DNA from: Streptomyces sp. NBC_01571
Lineage (GTDB): Bacteria > Actinomycetota > Actinomycetes > Streptomycetales > Streptomycetaceae
DNA: 64,000 nt
NCBI RefSeq assembly: GCF_026339875.1
Contig: NZ_JAPEPZ010000001.1
Span: 4,464,001-4,528,000 of the forward strand
Direction: 5' to 3'
The notes beneath the pieces are model-generated. The model saw only the letters and a list, made by a program, of their open reading frames with translations, was not told the DNA's origin and did not search any database. Positions 62,622 through 64,000 of this stretch are shown here, piece after piece. A program made the position numbers and the translations under genes. Position 1 is the stretch's first letter, and every line of letters begins with the position of its first letter.

Positions 62622-64000
62622 TCAGCCGCGCCGGGTGCCCCGCAGGACCCGTACGGCGGGCCAGGCCAGCAGCGCGCCGACACCCCAGAGGAAGACGGTG
62701 AGCGCCGCCCATTCACCGATGCTGGTCTCCGGGTCCGAGAAGCCGAAGACGGTGTAGGCGAGCGCCACCAGCGACCACAGTCCCGCGAGGACGCCGAAGA
62801 TGACGAGCAGCGCGGTCTGGCCGCCGGTACGCCGGGCCGGCGCCGCCTTCGCCGACGCACCGGTCCCCCCGCCCCCGCCCGCCTCCGGTCGCTGCTGCCG
62901 CTGCCGGGGCGGCAGCCGGACCACCGTGCTCGGGTGCACCGCGGCGTCGATGGTCGCCATCGTGTGCGCGTCGATGCCGTTGAGCCCCGGCTCCACCTCC
63001 ACGGACAGACCGTCGTGGCCGATGAGCCTGCGCCCGCCGTCGGGCCAGTTCAGTACGGCCGCGCACGCGCGGTAGAGCACGGTGGCCGTCTGGCCGCCCG
63101 CCGTCACGCTGACGCCTTCGCTCCCGACGATCAGCGTGGAGCCGCCCGCCCGCGGGGAGCCGAACGTGGTCCCCGTGACCGCGTACGTCGAACCGGTCGG
63201 CGCCTGCGCGTACCCGGCCCAGTCGGCGCCGTGGCCCGCGGGTGCCTGCAACAGGGCGGTCCCCGCGGCCTCCAGCGCGACCCCGTACAGGTGCTGTGGA
63301 GTGATCGCCCACAGCTCGGACCGCAGCTCGTCGAACCCGCGCGGCGGCCGGTGGGCGAGGAGGTCCTCCGCCGCGCCGGGCAGCCTCCGTACCGCCGCGT
63401 CGGGTGCGGTCAGCGTCGCGTCGGCGCGGGCGCGTACGGCGTCCAGGTCGCCCTGCGCGATCCGGCCCGCCTGGACCGCCGCGAGGACGTCCACGAACCC
63501 GCCGAGCACCGCGTCCTGTTTCGCGGGCAGCGCGTCCGCGAAAGCGGTGACGACCGCGAAGCCGTCCCGTCGTGACGTGTAGTCGGTGGCCGCCGTGTAG
63601 GAGTAGCCGCCCTCCTGCCGCAGGGACCGGGACAACTCCCGTTCCAGCACGCCCGCGTACAGCCGGGCGGCGGTGCTGTCACCGACCACGCTGTCCAGCA
63701 GGACGCCGCCCTTGCCGTCGGAGAAGTAGGCGGGGGTCGTGGGCAGGGCCGAGGTGACGGCGGGCATCGGACGGCGGTGACCGGCGGGCAGCTTGAGCGA
63801 GAGCCCGGCCGGCAGGCGTTCCCCCGCGATCCACAGCACGGCGTTGTCCCGGGTGAACCAGGTCTGCGCCCAGTGCCCCAGGTCCTCCGGCCGCAGTTCC
63901 CGTACGCCCCACTCCGGGTAGCTGACCAGCCCGTACCCCTGCGCTCCGTAGCGCCACAGCGGCAGTTGACCGGGCTCCCGGCGCGCCTCCTCGGTGCGCA
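62622..64000 (-). CDS. M16-family (insulinase-like) peptidase with C-terminal membrane segments, 5' end outside window
   Basis: 459 codons are visible and the frame stays open to the window edge, so the N-terminal catalytic half is missing. The visible part has the M16 second-domain pattern (DNAVLWIAGERLPAGLSLKLP; YFSDGKGGVLLDSVVGDSTAARLYAGVLE; LRQEGGYSYTAATDY; GGFVDVLAAVQAGRI). A beta-rich region and two membrane helices near the C-terminus follow (TALLVIFGVLAGLWSLVALAY; AALTVFLWGVGALLAWPAV). The zinc HxxEH motif would lie outside. A membrane-fixed, non-catalytic member is possible. Confidence 0.8.
   Translation of the reverse strand, partial: RTEEARREPGQLPLWRYGAQGYGLVSYPEWGVRELRPEDLGHWAQTWFTRDNAVLWIAGERLPAGLSLKLPAGHRRPMPAVTSALPTTPAYFSDGKGGVLLDSVVGDSTAARLYAGVLERELSRSLRQEGGYSYTAATDYTSRRDGFAVVTAFADALPAKQDAVLGGFVDVLAAVQAGRIAQGDLDAVRARADATLTAPDAAVRRLPGAAEDLLAHRPPRGFDELRSELWAITPQHLYGVALEAAGTALLQAPAGHGADWAGYAQAPTGSTYAVTGTTFGSPRAGGSTLIVGSEGVSVTAGGQTATVLYRACAAVLNWPDGGRRLIGHDGLSVEVEPGLNGIDAHTMATIDAAVHPSTVVRLPPRQRQQRPEAGGGGGTGASAKAAPARRTGGQTALLVIFGVLAGLWSLVALAYTVFGFSDPETSIGEWAALTVFLWGVGALLAWPAVRVLRGTRRG

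Overview
The window is chromosomal DNA from a Streptomyces. Base composition is very GC-rich with strong G/C bias at third codon positions, many GTG starts, and 4-base ATGA/GTGA overlaps inside operons. It carries hallmark Streptomyces loci: the leucyl tRNA with anticodon TAA (bldA), two Rpf-type muralytic enzymes with a c-di-AMP riboswitch in front of one, enolase-ftsB-DUF501-ppx, and a SigB/SigF-type sigma factor with its regulators. From memory (not verified here) the gene order resembles the SCO3065-SCO3110 part of the S. coelicolor chromosome. No phage, IS element, CRISPR array or rRNA was seen.

Layout. 1-1.7 kb: proton-coupled peptide transporter. 1.8-6.1 kb: leftward operon of four surface proteins, two with LPXTG-like sorting signals and one resembling DUF916. 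6.3-8.7 kb: anti-sigma kinase, STAS antagonist and divergent sigma factor. 9.0-10.6 kb: an odd fusion of an ECF-sigma-like region, a zinc anti-sigma motif, a membrane span and a ricin-type lectin. 10.6-16.1 kb: histidine utilisation operon (hutU, M20 amidohydrolase, hutF, hutI). 16.3-20.2 kb: a DAP-decarboxylase-like enzyme, then four genes built on roadblock/LC7 and DUF4388-like domains. 20.2-26.7 kb: an RpiR regulator and a HAL/PAL-family lyase lacking the canonical Ala-Ser-Gly triad, divergent from an OpuC-type osmoprotectant ABC transporter. 27-29.5 kb: LacI regulator divergent from an amidohydrolase and a cysteine-dioxygenase-like gene, with palindromic operators between. 30-40 kb: housekeeping and metabolic genes (cystathionine beta-synthase, SGNH hydrolase, thiolase, Bax1-like protein, PobA) and several small conserved proteins. 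40.2 kb: bldA. 40.6-48.8 kb: MacB-like ABC exporter, cyclopropane synthase-like enzyme, NDH-2 with an upstream Rex-like site, Ppx/GppA. 49-54 kb: DUF501, FtsB-like protein, enolase, RpfA-like and RpfC-like proteins. 54-64 kb: P450, a flavohaemoglobin-like gene carrying the only in-frame TTA codon found in the window, MazG, lipoproteins, a DUF1906 hydrolase and a truncated M16 peptidase.

How parts fit together. The hut genes turn urocanate into glutamate by the formylglutamate route. bldA translates UUA, and the TTA codon 15.7 kb away makes the globin gene a likely bldA target. Cell-wall biology recurs: sortase substrates, Rpf enzymes under c-di-AMP control, FtsB and the DUF1906 protein. Four long intergenic regions share a dispersed repeat family, mostly as inverted arms.
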